Shown here: positions 1-10,692 of the stretch, piece by piece | How positions within the stretch are numbered: position 1 is the stretch's first letter | Layout of the letters: every line of letters starts with the position of its first letter | Assembly (NCBI GenBank): GCA_963853835.1 | Contig: OY970822.1 | Coordinates: 21,609,058 to 21,673,057, forward strand | Origin: Calendula officinalis | Taxonomy: Eukaryota > Streptophyta > Magnoliopsida > Asterales > Asteraceae | Direction: 5' to 3' | DNA length: 64,000 nucleotides | The notes under the pieces: generated by a model | Database searches by the model: none | Told to the model about the DNA's origin: nothing | What the model saw: only the letters and a program-made list of their open reading frames with translations | Position numbers and translations under genes: made by a program

Positions 1-491
1 TATGCACCAGTTAAGGGGGAGTAAACAAGAAACCAACGATCTAACGAAGGTATCAAACAACTTCCATAGTTGAATTTGGTCATTCGTTCACCGGGGAGTA
101 ACTATCAGTATGTTCAATCCAACTCCCGTGAAGAAATAGTTGTTTGTTTGAGGGGGAGCGTAACCGTTATCAACATGTTACCTCAACAACAATTATCAAG
201 AATCATAGATCGACATAAAGCCACAAACTTTAAGAAAAAGACTTCCGCTGTTAATCTCTCTATGATTATGGGTCTTACTTTTAGTCGATCAATATGTATC
301 TTCAGTCAAAAGTCTTCAAAATACATCTTGTTGGTTGAAAAACTACAAGAAGTATTCATTTTCACATCCAAAGAAAGCTCAAATTATTCCTGATACAACA
401 TTATTCAACGACATTTCTACCAGGTGCAACTTTGGCTCAAGATGAAGACTTCGAAGATACGCCTCCCAGACTATTGTTACAAAGGGGAGAT
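1..491 (+). mobile_element. 3' internal end of a truncated Copia-type LTR retrotransposon
   Basis: This is non-coding sequence just upstream of an LTR-like end, with the polypurine pattern usual at the 3' end of plant Copia elements. An AAAGGGGAGAT tract (481-491) directly precedes a TGTTGGG start. Three other purine runs of the same type lie upstream, near 15-23, 97-103 and 152-159. The element's pol region and 5' LTR are outside the window, so the lineage cannot be named. The small open frame at 70-393 resembles no known protein and is probably chance. Confidence 0.6.
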
Positions 492-720
492 TGTTGGGTC
501 TCATATGTTGTAACCAATAGTCTAGGGGGCATTTTGTATTTAGTCGAAACTTAGGCTAAGTATATATACTAAGTAGTAACCTAATTATCCACAACCTTTG
601 CCTATTTTGTAACAGTGAAATCCATTTGCAAAGAGTTCATCATTTCAATCAATCTAAATCTTCCTATTTTCTAATTGTTCTTGCTAAATCTATAATTCAA
701 TCTTTGAATCTCGAACTACA
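492..720 (+). repeat. Putative 3' LTR of the Copia-type element
   Basis: The LTR starts with TGTTGGGTCTCATATG directly after the polypurine tract and is taken to end at a CGAACTACA, giving 229 bp bounded by TG and CA. A short LTR is normal for several plant Copia lineages. The other LTR is not visible, so the right boundary is an inference and no target-site duplication can be checked. 721-845, between this LTR and the next element's TSD, shows only AT-rich DNA. Confidence 0.5.
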
Positions 721-850
721 AAGTTACTAAATATGAGGGTATATGACTATATGAGTTTCAGAGTTTGTAGGTGATTTTTTTTAATCACACATCATATAAT
801 GTAATTTTACATAAAAGTATATAAATAAGTAAAAGTTCTAGTGGATGTTA

Positions 851-3179
851 TGTAACGACCCGAAATTTAGTAATAAATAAATTTATAAAAATTATGATAA
901 ATAAGGATAAATCGTTTAAAGAACGTAGGAATTGGTTTCGCGTCGTTTGGACACCGTACGAGAAAGTTATGGGCGAAACCGGGTCGAGACAAGGACGAAA
1001 AAGTGCAGCCCTGGCTGCACACCAAGTTCGCGCCGCGAAGTAGGACTTCCCGATCGGGAAGTCATGACAGGGAAAGAGACCGTTGGACGCGATGTAGTTC
1101 ACGATTTGGTTAATGAACGCGAAGTGGAAGAAACGCATAGTTCGCGACGCGAAGTTCTAGTTCGCGACGCGAAGTCTGTTCGACAGACATTAAAATCGGG
1201 TTTTCAGCCATTTGTGCTATCTTCAAACCCTAGTTCTTCCCTTTGGCGATTTTGGAGCTCAAGTACAGATTTTGGTTGATTTCTTCTCAAATCTTTGATA
1301 GATTTCGCTCCTAGTTGAAGATTAAAGGTATCTCTTCACTCCTTGATATTTGTAGCTTTAGATCCATGTATTTTGATGTATGAGTTTGAAACCCTAAGTT
1401 CATGGGTTTCGGGATATGGTGATGTTGATGATGTATACACCTGATAGATGGTATGTTATTAAAGGAAACAAGGGTATGATTATGATTTGTAAGAATCTTA
1501 AGGATTTGGTTAAACCTAGGGTTTGGTAAATCACCATAATTGGGGGAAATGTGTTAATAAGTGTTATCTAGAGATAGATGGACACACTGGTAGTAGAATG
1601 TGATGTTGATAATCTTGTGATTATTGTATTAGGCATTTGGTGAGGTCTTGGAAGTTGACTGAATTGTGAAGCAAGGAAACTGACGTGAAGAATACGGTTG
1701 GAGCACTTATTTGCTAAGGTGAGTACATGAGACTTTTAAACTGGGTACATAGCAAATAGTCTTGAAAGTACATATGATATTGTATCGGTCTTTATTAACA
1801 AATATATGATAAAGATAGTAATTTAAAATGTGTGAGAGTATGTAGAATGTGATACTAGAATGTGTCTAGTATGATTGATGAATTTGAAGTAAATTATGAT
1901 AGATCCAAGTAATTATGGAATCTATATTAATGAACAATAAATATGTAGTAAGTGATTAAAAGAATGTATACGGAGCCTTTATTAATAAATATGTATTAGT
2001 AAAGCAATTGGGAATGATTTTGTAGTAATGAGTACCTATTGGTAAGATATACTAATAAGAGTAAAGAACGAATATATATGAGAAAGAATATGATGTGACT
2101 AGTAATAATTGTCTATTATAGTCAAGGGAGAGATAAAAGTATTATGTGATCGATAAATAAGAAATGTATCTTATGTATAAAGTAAGTATGGACCTCATAG
2201 GGTTCATAGATGTAGAAGTAACTGTGGTTGCTTATGATCGGGTCCATGGGACCATACAGGTACGTTCACACTGTGGTGGACCAATTATATGTCGTTAGCA
2301 TTAGATGACTAACTTGTTTGATGTTGGATGTGATAGCCGAAGGCTTTGACTGTCATAACTGTTAGGTTATGGTAAGAGAAAGATGGTGGTGACGCGGGGG
2401 ACCCCTGGTCACTGGACGGTGGTATATATGTTTATACACCGAGTGTATATATGTTTATACACTAAGCACACGGGTGCTTCTAGTACGCATATGTTTGGTA
2501 CTAGGTATGTTAGGTTCTAATACATATATGTTTATGTATTAGATATGTTGATTGGACGGTGGTATATATGTTTATACACCGAGTGTATATATGTTTATAC
2601 ACTAAGCACACGGGTGCTTCTAGTACGCATATGTTTGGTACTAGGTATGTTAGGTTCTAATACATATATGTTTATGTATTAGACATGATTGGGCTTCTGG
2701 TACATATATGTTTATGTACTAGATATGATTGGGCTTCTGGCACCTATACGTTTAGGTACTAGATATCTTTGCTAGGAAAGCAAAGTAGTTAGAGTCACAA
2801 AAGGGTGACTAGACGGTATTTATGTAGTTTATATATATGTTTACATATTTATGAAATGTCTATTATTGGGGTCTAAAACCCATGTATCTCACGAGACTAT
2901 TTTGTCTCACGTACTACGTTTGTTTTGTGGCTATGTACTCAGGTACAGGTTTGAAGTGATAGAAGGTTGCACTAGAAGTGGCCTAGAGATGCTTAGTTCG
3001 GGAGCTCATAGGTAGATCCCGTTTGCCTATGGTTTTGATATACTTGGTGACACCGTATTTTTGTAAACTCTGATAAAGGTTTAAAGTTTTTGATAAACTG
3101 TATTTTGGACAATGTGTCAAATGTTGGGAAAATGTATTTTAAATGATTTAAACGATGTTATAAAAATACGGGTGTTACA
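851..3179 (+). repeat. 5' LTR of the gag-only element
   Basis: It begins TGTAACGACCCG and ends GGTGTTACA, and is colinear with the copy at 6909-9237 at an offset of 6058. Sub-features: a CGCG-rich palindrome island at 1021-1175; a run resembling the start of a plant transcript (GGGTTTTCAGCC to CTCAAATC, 1198-1290); a minisatellite at 2413-2692; and a conserved block at 2870-2960 with an inverted TCTCACGAGAC / GTCTCACGT pair. The 115-aa and 96-aa frames in it occur identically in both LTRs and resemble no known protein. Confidence 0.95.
2413..2692 (+). repeat. 140-bp tandem duplication inside the LTR
   Basis: Two copies of a 140-bp unit lie head to tail (2413-2552 and 2553-2692), each beginning TGGACGGTGGTATATATG. 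Each unit is itself built of short hairpins of the form GTRTATATATGTTTATACAC and CATATATGTTTATGTATTAG. Two more partial sub-units follow to about 2770. The 3' LTR has the same arrangement at 8471-8750, so the duplication predates this insertion. Confidence 0.9.
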
Positions 3180-3182
3180 ACT

Positions 3183-3194
3183 TGGTATCAGAGC
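3183..3194 (+). promoter_or_regulatory. Primer-binding site (initiator Met-tRNA)
   Basis: TGGTATCAGAGC begins three bases after the end of the 5' LTR. It is complementary to the 3' end of plant initiator Met-tRNA, the usual minus-strand primer of plant Copia and Gypsy elements. Confidence 0.93.
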
Positions 3195-3428
3195 TATAGT
3201 TTAAGTGAATTAGGTTGGATGTCCATCCTAGTCTTAGACTGTAGCATTAGGAATGTAAGATTCCTTGAGATCATTAGGTTGACCTTGAGACTTTATGTTA
3301 AGTTTAGGGTTGAACCTAGGGGACCTATGAAAGTGATGTGATTATGGATAATCAGTGTTATGAGACTCATGACAAGTACACGAGGTACTAATTGTTTAAT
3401 GTCTTTCGTATAGTCAAGATCGAAAGAA

Positions 3429-4718
3429 ATGGTTAACACTCGAAGAAGTGGGAAAGCCCCGGAGGGCCGGGAGGAGGATACACCTCATGTTGAGGCTGGG
3501 GTTGAACAGGAAAGTCAACCGTCGATGCGCCAGGTGGGTGAATCGGAGGTCGGAGCTAATAGAACTCCGGTGACCATGGCGGACCTCCAAACTATTATTG
3601 ATCAACTCAAGGGAGTGGTGGCCGATGAGGTGCACCGCATAATTGGGGACCGTGAGAGGTCGGATGGAGGTCGTGTATCCGAGGCTAGATCGGATGAGAA
3701 AACCTGGGGTGGTGGCACTCGAGTGGAGAAATCCTCCACAGGTGGTTGTAGTGATGCAAGGGCGAGGCCCGATGAAAATTATGGTTGTTCTTTTAAGACA
3801 TTCATTGCTTGTAAGCCAAACATATATACGGGTAGTTCGGACCCGAAGGTAACTATGAGGTGGATCCGAGAGACCGAGCGGGTCATCGGAAGTAGCAAGT
3901 GCAAGAAAACCGATATGGTGTTGTATACATCTCAATTGCTAAAAGAGGATGCTATGGTCTGGTGGGACATAGTTTATGAGACCCTCGGGAGGGAGGTGAT
4001 AGAGAGAATGTCATGGGATGAGTTTACCGTGAGGTTGAGGAAGAAATTTTGTCCCGACCGGGATTTGGAGAAAATGCATGAGAAGTTTGTGACCCTAAGG
4101 AAGGGTGAGATGTCGATCGAGGAGTACACGAGGGAATTCACAGGATTACTTCCGTTTGTTGCTAAGACCTACTCCGAGGAGAGGTTGAGGGTAGTTAGGT
4201 ATGCTAGTGGGCTACCTTGGGATTATCAGTTGGAGGTAAAGAGAGTGGTCACGCTAGATGAGGCCATTAGTGCCGCCCGAGGTGTGGAAGAGGTGAACGT
4301 GGCAAAAGTTGCCGAGAGGGCGTATGTGGGAGATAAGAGGAATGCCGAGAGTGGATCGGGTACGGTTAAGAAGGGAAAGTTCACGTCGAACTTCTCTAGG
4401 CAAGGAAGTGTAGTCTCGTGCAAGAGGTGTGGGAAGAATCATACCGGTGAATGCCGTGGGGAACCAAAAATTTGCCATAATTGTGGAAAGACGGGACATT
4501 TGGCCCGAGATTGTAGATCCAAACCTATGGCCGAGGTTGAATGTTACTCGTGCCATGAGAAAGGGCATTATAGCCACGTGTGCCCGAAGAAGAAAACCGG
4601 AACGCTTGTGTTAGCGGCTCAAAAGAAGGCGGAGCCGGCAAAGGTGAGAGGACGATCCTTCCTACTCGCACGGGAGGAGGCGCGCGATGGGGCGTCAGGT
4701 TCGGGAGCTAAGGATTAA
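3429..4718 (+). CDS. gag: Retrotransposon Gag polyprotein with CCHC zinc knuckles
   Basis: The 429-aa protein would form the virus-like particle and bind the element RNA. Residues 1-120 are charged and of low complexity. About 125-285 match the plant Retrotrans_gag capsid domain, with conserved Trp and Leu positions around AMVWWDIVYETLG (175-187) and the FTVRLRKKFCP segment (199-209). Two canonical C-X2-C-X4-H-X4-C knuckles lie at C349/C352/H357/C362 and C372/C375/H380/C385, preceded by a shortened Cys/His motif at 331-342. The start at 3429 is the first ATG of the frame, 250 bp after the LTR. The frame stops cleanly after a Gly/Ser/Ala tail. Where a gypsy element would continue into protease there is only non-coding DNA. 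The intact frame fits a recently active element. Confidence 0.93.
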   Translation: MVNTRRSGKAPEGREEDTPHVEAGVEQESQPSMRQVGESEVGANRTPVTMADLQTIIDQLKGVVADEVHRIIGDRERSDGGRVSEARSDEKTWGGGTRVEKSSTGGCSDARARPDENYGCSFKTFIACKPNIYTGSSDPKVTMRWIRETERVIGSSKCKKTDMVLYTSQLLKEDAMVWWDIVYETLGREVIERMSWDEFTVRLRKKFCPDRDLEKMHEKFVTLRKGEMSIEEYTREFTGLLPFVAKTYSEERLRVVRYASGLPWDYQLEVKRVVTLDEAISAARGVEEVNVAKVAERAYVGDKRNAESGSGTVKKGKFTSNFSRQGSVVSCKRCGKNHTGECRGEPKICHNCGKTGHLARDCRSKPMAEVECYSCHEKGHYSHVCPKKKTGTLVLAAQKKAEPAKVRGRSFLLAREEARDGASGSGAKD

Positions 4719-6890
4719 GCGGCCCGTAATTGTAGCATTGGATAATTAGGCCGGTGTGCCATTTGTTTCCCTAAGATTTTAGTTTTGGGTATTATTGTAA
4801 TCCTTCCGAATGCTTTGGTTAAAAACATATTTTGAATGTTATGAATTTTATTGTTAATTTGTTTACTTGAAAGATTTGAATTAGCAAGGTTGAATAATTG
4901 TCGATGAGAGTAGTGGCATTGGTAGGACCATTGAGATGGATTGGATGATTATGCACCAAGCCAGTTTGTTGTGTGAGTATAGCCATATTGTTAGATTGTT
5001 GCCCAATTTGGTGTTTACGGGAAATAGTAGATGAGTTGTATGACGTGAATAGTCATCGTGGGAATAATCTTCCGGGTTGAATGAATTCGTATTTTCTTTT
5101 TAGAATCATAGACCGGAGTCGGTTGGTTGACTCAAAGATGACCGGGATGACCGGTGAAATTATGGTTAATAGAATTGAGTGATAGTTACTTCGGTAGCGA
5201 CAAAAGATTTGGAAATATGGTAATAAAGAGATGAACCGATTAATGACGGTTAATGTGTAAGTGGAATGGTAAATAACGAATAGAGAATGTTATTAGTTAC
5301 CCGCGGGGTACGATGCATGTGCATCATATGATGACCTGGGAAAGCATATAATTGTGGAAAGATAATATTATGTCATATGAATTGTGCTAAGTAATATGTC
5401 ATATGGGAGACATACGAATGGGAAGGAAAACAATGAGGCGTCTCGTGGGAGAGGTGCTAGTATGCACGATAAATGATTTGATGATGTTTGTATGATATTG
5501 GCGTGACATATACATATGTTAGTATATGTGCATGATGATGATGTTTACTTGATATTGGTGCGATATATACATATGTTTGTATATGTGCACAATAGAGATG
5601 TAATGATGGTATTGGTGACATATACATATGTTTGTATATGTGCACAATGGAGGTAGTTAGATGGAATTGGCATGATATACGTGTGTATATCTATATGTGT
5701 ATATATGTTTATGTGTTTATATGATGAATGTAGAACCATGTGGTTAATGATTATTACTATTATGTTATGATAAATGAGAAATTGGCTTGAAATGCGGGTT
5801 GCATTTAGGTCATGTAAAGGTAGGGGATGCCTACGATTTATAGAATAGAAGGGAAGAGAAACTCCTAGTGAGCAAATTACCATGTGGTAACCCAGACTTA
5901 GTACACCGTATAAAGGTGTGGGATGTATTACGGTAGCGGGCCTAGTACCGATAATTTAAGTTGATCAATGTGATACAAAGATGGTTGAAAGAATACTAAG
6001 TGGTAGTATGAGTGACCAAGTGAAGGTCAAGAAACGGTAAATGTTATTGTGACCTTATGTTAAGGTGTGACCCTTGAATTAACAGGGACGATTGTTGAGA
6101 AAGTAATAATGGGTAGAACTGAGAGTGATGGGTTGGTAATGATACGCCGCGTGTACGGAAATTGCTAGTTTGGAAAAGGTATGGTTGACTTTATGTAAAA
6201 GTCAACGTTAGTCAACCCGTGATTGGTTGAATTGGTCTAAGATGAACTTTGATTCTCGTTTTGATTTACTAATGAATATTGATAGCATAATGTGTCGATT
6301 ATGTGTTTGTGAAAAAGTTGATGAGATGGTTGATTGAATTGTAGTCAGTTTATACGACTTGGCCCGTTTGGGTGATTTCGATGTTGAAATTGGGAATCAA
6401 GTGTAAGACTGTAGTTGAATCATAAATTAAAAGTAAACTGTAAAGGAAAGGAGGATTTATGAAACCTTTAACGAGAAGGGAAAGTGTTAAGGTATAGTTG
6501 ACTTTGTGCTTAAGTCAAAGGGTAGACAATGTGGGGATATACCAATGTCGGGATATATCGGCTTGGTCAAGGCTAGAGTTTGACATTCGTTTTAATCAAT
6601 TAGTTAATGGTATGATTGTGTCATACCATTGTTATGAGAATGAAAGGATTGGTCGAGAAAATGTCGGTGTTAGGGTCAAATTGTGAAATTTTGACCCGTT
6701 TGGGTATTATGAGTTTTTTAAAGTTGGGTCTTGACCGTTCGGACTTAACGAAGTTAAGTGAATGTTTGAATATGTAATGTTGAAGGAATAGGAATGAGGA
6801 AAGTTTGGTGGTAATGACCACAAGGAAATGAGGGCGTAATGCTCGGGTGAATATAGGTTGGAGATTTTAGTGATTCCGAGGACGGAATCC
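4719..6890 (+). other. Non-coding interior of the gag-only element
   Basis: About 2.2 kb without a convincing reading frame replaces pol. Two repeat arrays are visible. At about 5505-5700, three to four 60-65 bp units centre on CATATACATATGTTTGTATATG hairpins. At about 6176-6705, two copies of a roughly 320-bp module each contain GGTATRGTTGACTTTRTG, then a TGACCCGTTTGGG or GGCCCGTTTGGG segment. The rest has no recognisable function; it may hold RNA packaging or dimerisation signals. Confidence 0.75.
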
Positions 6891-6908
6891 TTTTAAGGGG
6901 TGGATAGT
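6891..6908 (+). promoter_or_regulatory. Polypurine tract of the gag-only element
   Basis: TTTTAAGGGGTGGATAGT abuts the TG of the 3' LTR. The T-run followed by A and G-rich DNA is the standard plus-strand priming site of plant gypsy-like elements. Confidence 0.8.
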
Positions 6909-9237
6909 TGTAACGACCCGAAATTTGGTAATAAATAAATTTATAAAAATTATGATAAATAAGGATAAATCGTTTAAAGAACGTAGGAATTGGTTTCGCG
7001 TCGCTTGGACACCGTACGAGAAAGTTATGGGCGAAACCGGGTCGAGACAAGGACGAAAAAGTGCAGCCCTGGCTGCACACCAAGTTCGCGCCGCGAAGTA
7101 GGACTTCCCGATCGGGAAGTCATGACAGGGAAAGAGACCGGTGGACGCGATGTAGTTCACGATTTGGTTAACGAACGCGAAGTGGAAGAAACGCATAGTT
7201 CGCGACGCGAAGTTCTAGTTCGCGACGCGAAGTCTGTTCGACAGACATTAAAATCGGGTTTTCAGCCATTTGTGCTATCTTCAAACCCTAGTTCTTCCCT
7301 TTGGCGATTTTGGAGCTCAAGTACAGATTTTGGTTGATTTCTTCTCAAATCTTTGATAGATTTCGCTCCTAGTTGAAGATTAAAGGTATCTCTTCACTCC
7401 TTGATATTTGTAGCTTTAGATCCATGTATTTTGATGTATGAGTTTGAAACCCTAAGTTCATGGGTTTCGGGATATGGTGATGTTGATGATGTATACACCT
7501 GATAGATGGTATGTTATTAAAGGAAACAAGGGTATGATTATGATTTGTAAGAATCTTAAGGATTTGGTTAAACCTAGGGTTTGGTAAATCACCATAATTG
7601 GGGGAAATGTGTTAATAAGTGTTATCTAGAGATAGATGGACACACTGGTAGTAGAATGTGATGTTGATAATCTTGTGATTATTGTATTAGGCATTTGGTG
7701 AGGTCTTGGAAGTTGACCGAATTGTGAAGCAAGGAAACTGACGTGAAGAATACGGTTGGAGCACTTATTTGCTAAGGTGAGTACATGAGACTTTTAAACT
7801 GGGTACATAGCAAATAGTCTTGAAAGTACATATGATATTGTATCGGTCTTTATTAACAAATATATGATAAAGATAGTAATTTAAAATGTGTGAGAGTATG
7901 TAGAATGTGATACTAGAATGTGTCTAGTATGATTGATGAATTTGAAGTAAATTATGATAGATCCAAGTAATTATGGAATCTATATTAATGAACAATAAAT
8001 ATGTAGTAAGTGATTAAAAGAATGTATACGGAGCCTTTATTAATAAATATGTATTAGTAAAGCAATTGGGAATGATTTTGTAGTAATGAGTACCTATTGG
8101 TAAGATATACTAATAAGAGTAAAGAACGAATATATATGAGAAAGAATATGATGTGACTAGTAATAATTGTCTATTATAGTCAAGGGAGAGATAAAAGTAT
8201 TATGTGATCGATAAATAAGAAATGTATCTTATGTATAAAGTAAGTATGGACCTCATAGGGTTCATAGATGTAGAAGTAACTGTGGTTGCTTATGATCGGG
8301 TCCATGGGACCATACAGGTACGTTCACACTGTGGTGGACCAATTATATGTCGTTAGCATTAGATGACTAACTTGTTTGATGTTGGATGTGATAGCCGAAG
8401 GCTTTGACTGTCATAACTGTTAGGTTATGGTAAGAGAAAGATGGTGGTGACGCGGGGGACCCCTGGTCACTGGACGGTGGTATATATGTTTATACACCGA
8501 GTGTATATATGTTTATACACTAAGCACACGGGTGCTTCTAGTACGCATATGTTTGGTACTAGGTATGTTAGGTTCTAATACATATATGTTTATGTATTAG
8601 ATATGTTGATTGGACGGTGGTATATATGTTTATACACCGAGTGTATATATGTTTATACACTAAGCACACGGGTGCTTCTAGTACGCATATGTTTGGTACT
8701 AGGTATGTTAGGTTCTAATACATATATGTTTATGTATTAGACATGATTGGGCTTCTGGTACATATATGTTTATGTACTAGATATGATTGGGCTTCTGGCA
8801 CCTATACGTTTAGGTACTAGATATCTTTGCTAGGAAAGCAAAGTAGTTAGAGTCACAAAAGGGTGACTAGACGGTATTTATGTAGTTTATATATATGTTT
8901 ACATATTTATGAAATGTCTATTATTGGGGTCTAAAACCCATGTATCTCACGAGACTATTTTGTCTCACGTACTACGTTTGTTTTGTGGCTATGTACTCAG
9001 GTACAGGTTTGAAGTGATAGAAGGTTGCACTAGAAGTGGCCTAGAGATGCTTAGTTCGGGAGCTCATAGGTAGATCCCGTTTGCCTATGGTTTTGATATA
9101 CTTGGTGACACCGTATTTTTGTAAACTCTGATAAAGGTTTAAAGTTTTTGATAAACTGTATTTTGGACAATGTGTCAAATGTTGGGAAAATGTATTTTAA
9201 ATGATTTAAACGATGTTATAAAAATACGGGTGTTACA
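6909..9237 (+). repeat. 3' LTR of the gag-only element
   Basis: It has the same length as the 5' LTR (2329 bp) with no indels seen. Differences noticed by eye are one in the first 20 bp (A/G), one near 7004 (T/C), two near 7141 and 7172, and one near 7719 (T/C). It is followed by the TSD copy TGTTA at 9238-9242. Confidence 0.95.
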
Positions 9238-9323
9238 TGTTATATGGTATAATTTAGATTTATTATCTTACTCAAGAGTAATTATATAAACAACTTAATT
9301 TATAGTTAGGTTTCTCATATATA

Positions 9324-9643
9324 GGGTCAGATTCAGCGCATAGTCGTTTAAAGGTGCAGAATCGCGGAACCATCCTTAGATCCTATGTTTTCTATGTTAT
9401 ACATAAGTTGTACATTTTCATACACGCTGTAACACATTTATACATTCAATGTTTCTAATTTTGTATGTACATAATATATAAATATACATTCTGTGCATTA
9501 ATAGACATTCAATATAACGCATTCCGTGCACTATAATTTCTGCACGTAATGTACGCATTCCCTGCACTATAATTGGAAACATTGGATATTAGAATGGTTT
9601 TGCGGTTCTGCACCTTTAAACGGTTTTGTGCTGAATCGGACAC
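9324..9643 (+). mobile_element. Mutator-type MITE (320 bp)
   Basis: The two ends are inverted copies for about 45 bp, starting GGGTCAGATTCAGCGC on the left and GTGTCCGATTCAGCAC read inward from the right, both continuing to GTTTAAAGGTGCAGAA. A perfect 10-bp direct repeat CTCATATATA flanks it (9314-9323 and 9644-9653), within the 9-10 bp range of Mutator-like elements. The middle is AT-rich with CATTTATACATTC-like repeats and does not code. Confidence 0.85.
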
Positions 9644-9732
9644 CTCATATATAAACTTATAATATTATAGTTTAGGTTTTGTTTTCCTTTTTTATTTTAT
9701 AATATGTAAATATTAGTAGAAGTGAAATCGGG

Positions 9733-10692
9733 TGAGAACTCTTTTTATGGCAACAATTGTGAGGACAATTTTAGGCTTTTAATAAAAAATAAATAAATGG
9801 CTAAAATTTAATATGGAGAAAGGGTTGTATTCTAGGTAGTTCACCACCGCCATCATCAAATCACTTGTGATTCAATACACAACCAACATAGTCGACCACT
9901 GCCGGCGGCCGTCGAGACCCCCCACCGCTGCCACAGGCCGCTGTCGCCTGCCATCGCAATCACATGTGATTGGATACACAATCACATGTGATTGAAGCAG
10001 CCGACGACGGAGAGGGGTTGCCGGTGATGGGGATGGTGGCCGCAAGAGGTTGGCGGCAGTGGTGGTGGTGGTGGTGGTCGGTGATGTTGAATCACATGTG
10101 ATTTAATACACATGGGGTGGTGGTGGTGGCGGTTGGTGGTGTGCAATTATCACATGATTTAATACACATGAGGTGGTGTTGATGTATTGAATCACATGTG
10201 ATGGTGGTGATTATGCTGATTTGGGGGTTGATTGATTCAATTGCTGAGATTTATCCCTAAAGACTTTACAAAATTGATCGACTACTTGAACGTTTCTCTA
10301 TAAAGAAAAGTAAACAATATTAGAAGTCTATGTGATTTTTTATAAAGTTTAGCAAAATAGTGGAGGGAAATGAAAATTAACAAGGTTAAAATAGTAATTG
10401 ATAAACATCAAATGTGATTAATATACAATCACATGTGATTTTACACTGAAATCACATATGATTAAGTACCACACGTAATTATCAAATTAACATTGTTTTT
10501 TAATGGGAAAAAAATATTAAAAAAAATATAAACAAAAATTGATTTTTTTTAAGTGTCAAATGATCAAAATACCCCCTTCATGTATAAAATATGTGATTAA
10601 TCTTTAACATTAGATATTATTGATCAATGGTTGAGATTTGTTCATCGAAACTACGTAAAAATGATGGTCCTCTTTGAACGTTTCTCTAAATA
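9733..10692. mobile_element. Fold-back family copies A1 and A2 with ATCACATGTGAT repeats
   Basis: Two end sequences of the same type, TTGAACGTTTCTCTA, occur at about 10287-10303 and 10674-10690, so two copies appear joined. The sequence ATGTATAAAATATGTGATTAAT near 10579 recurs at 20600-20640 (reverse), 20915-20945, 23465-23495 (reverse) and 24660-24680. Copies share the palindrome ATCACATGTGAT, seen near 9962, 9983, 10093, 10195 and 10430. A GGTGGT-rich minisatellite sits at 10040-10135. No coding capacity was seen. Confidence 0.6.

Larger units (their letters stand above)
851..9237 (+). mobile_element. Complete gag-only LTR retrotransposon, non-autonomous, very young
   Basis: Two 2329-bp LTRs flank a 3729-bp interior. 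The element is bordered by a perfect 5-bp target-site duplication, TGTTA (846-850 and 9238-9242). A primer-binding site complementary to initiator Met-tRNA and a polypurine tract lie where expected. The only substantial reading frame is a 429-aa gag with zinc knuckles; no protease, RT, RNase H or integrase can be found in any frame. This matches the class of terminal-repeat retrotransposons with a gag domain (TR-GAG), which must borrow pol from an autonomous partner. I counted about five substitutions between the LTRs, so the insertion is recent. The related solo LTR at 24844 shows the family has several members. Confidence 0.93.

Noticed and set aside
932..1279. 115-aa plus-strand and 96-109 aa minus-strand frames repeated in both LTRs
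   Set aside because: They repeat because the LTRs are identical; no domain, and the palindromes keep frames open by chance. The LTR promoter and R region give a better explanation.
3414..3935. 173-aa minus-strand frame opposite gag
   Set aside because: It is the antisense of a GC-richer coding region and resembles no protein.
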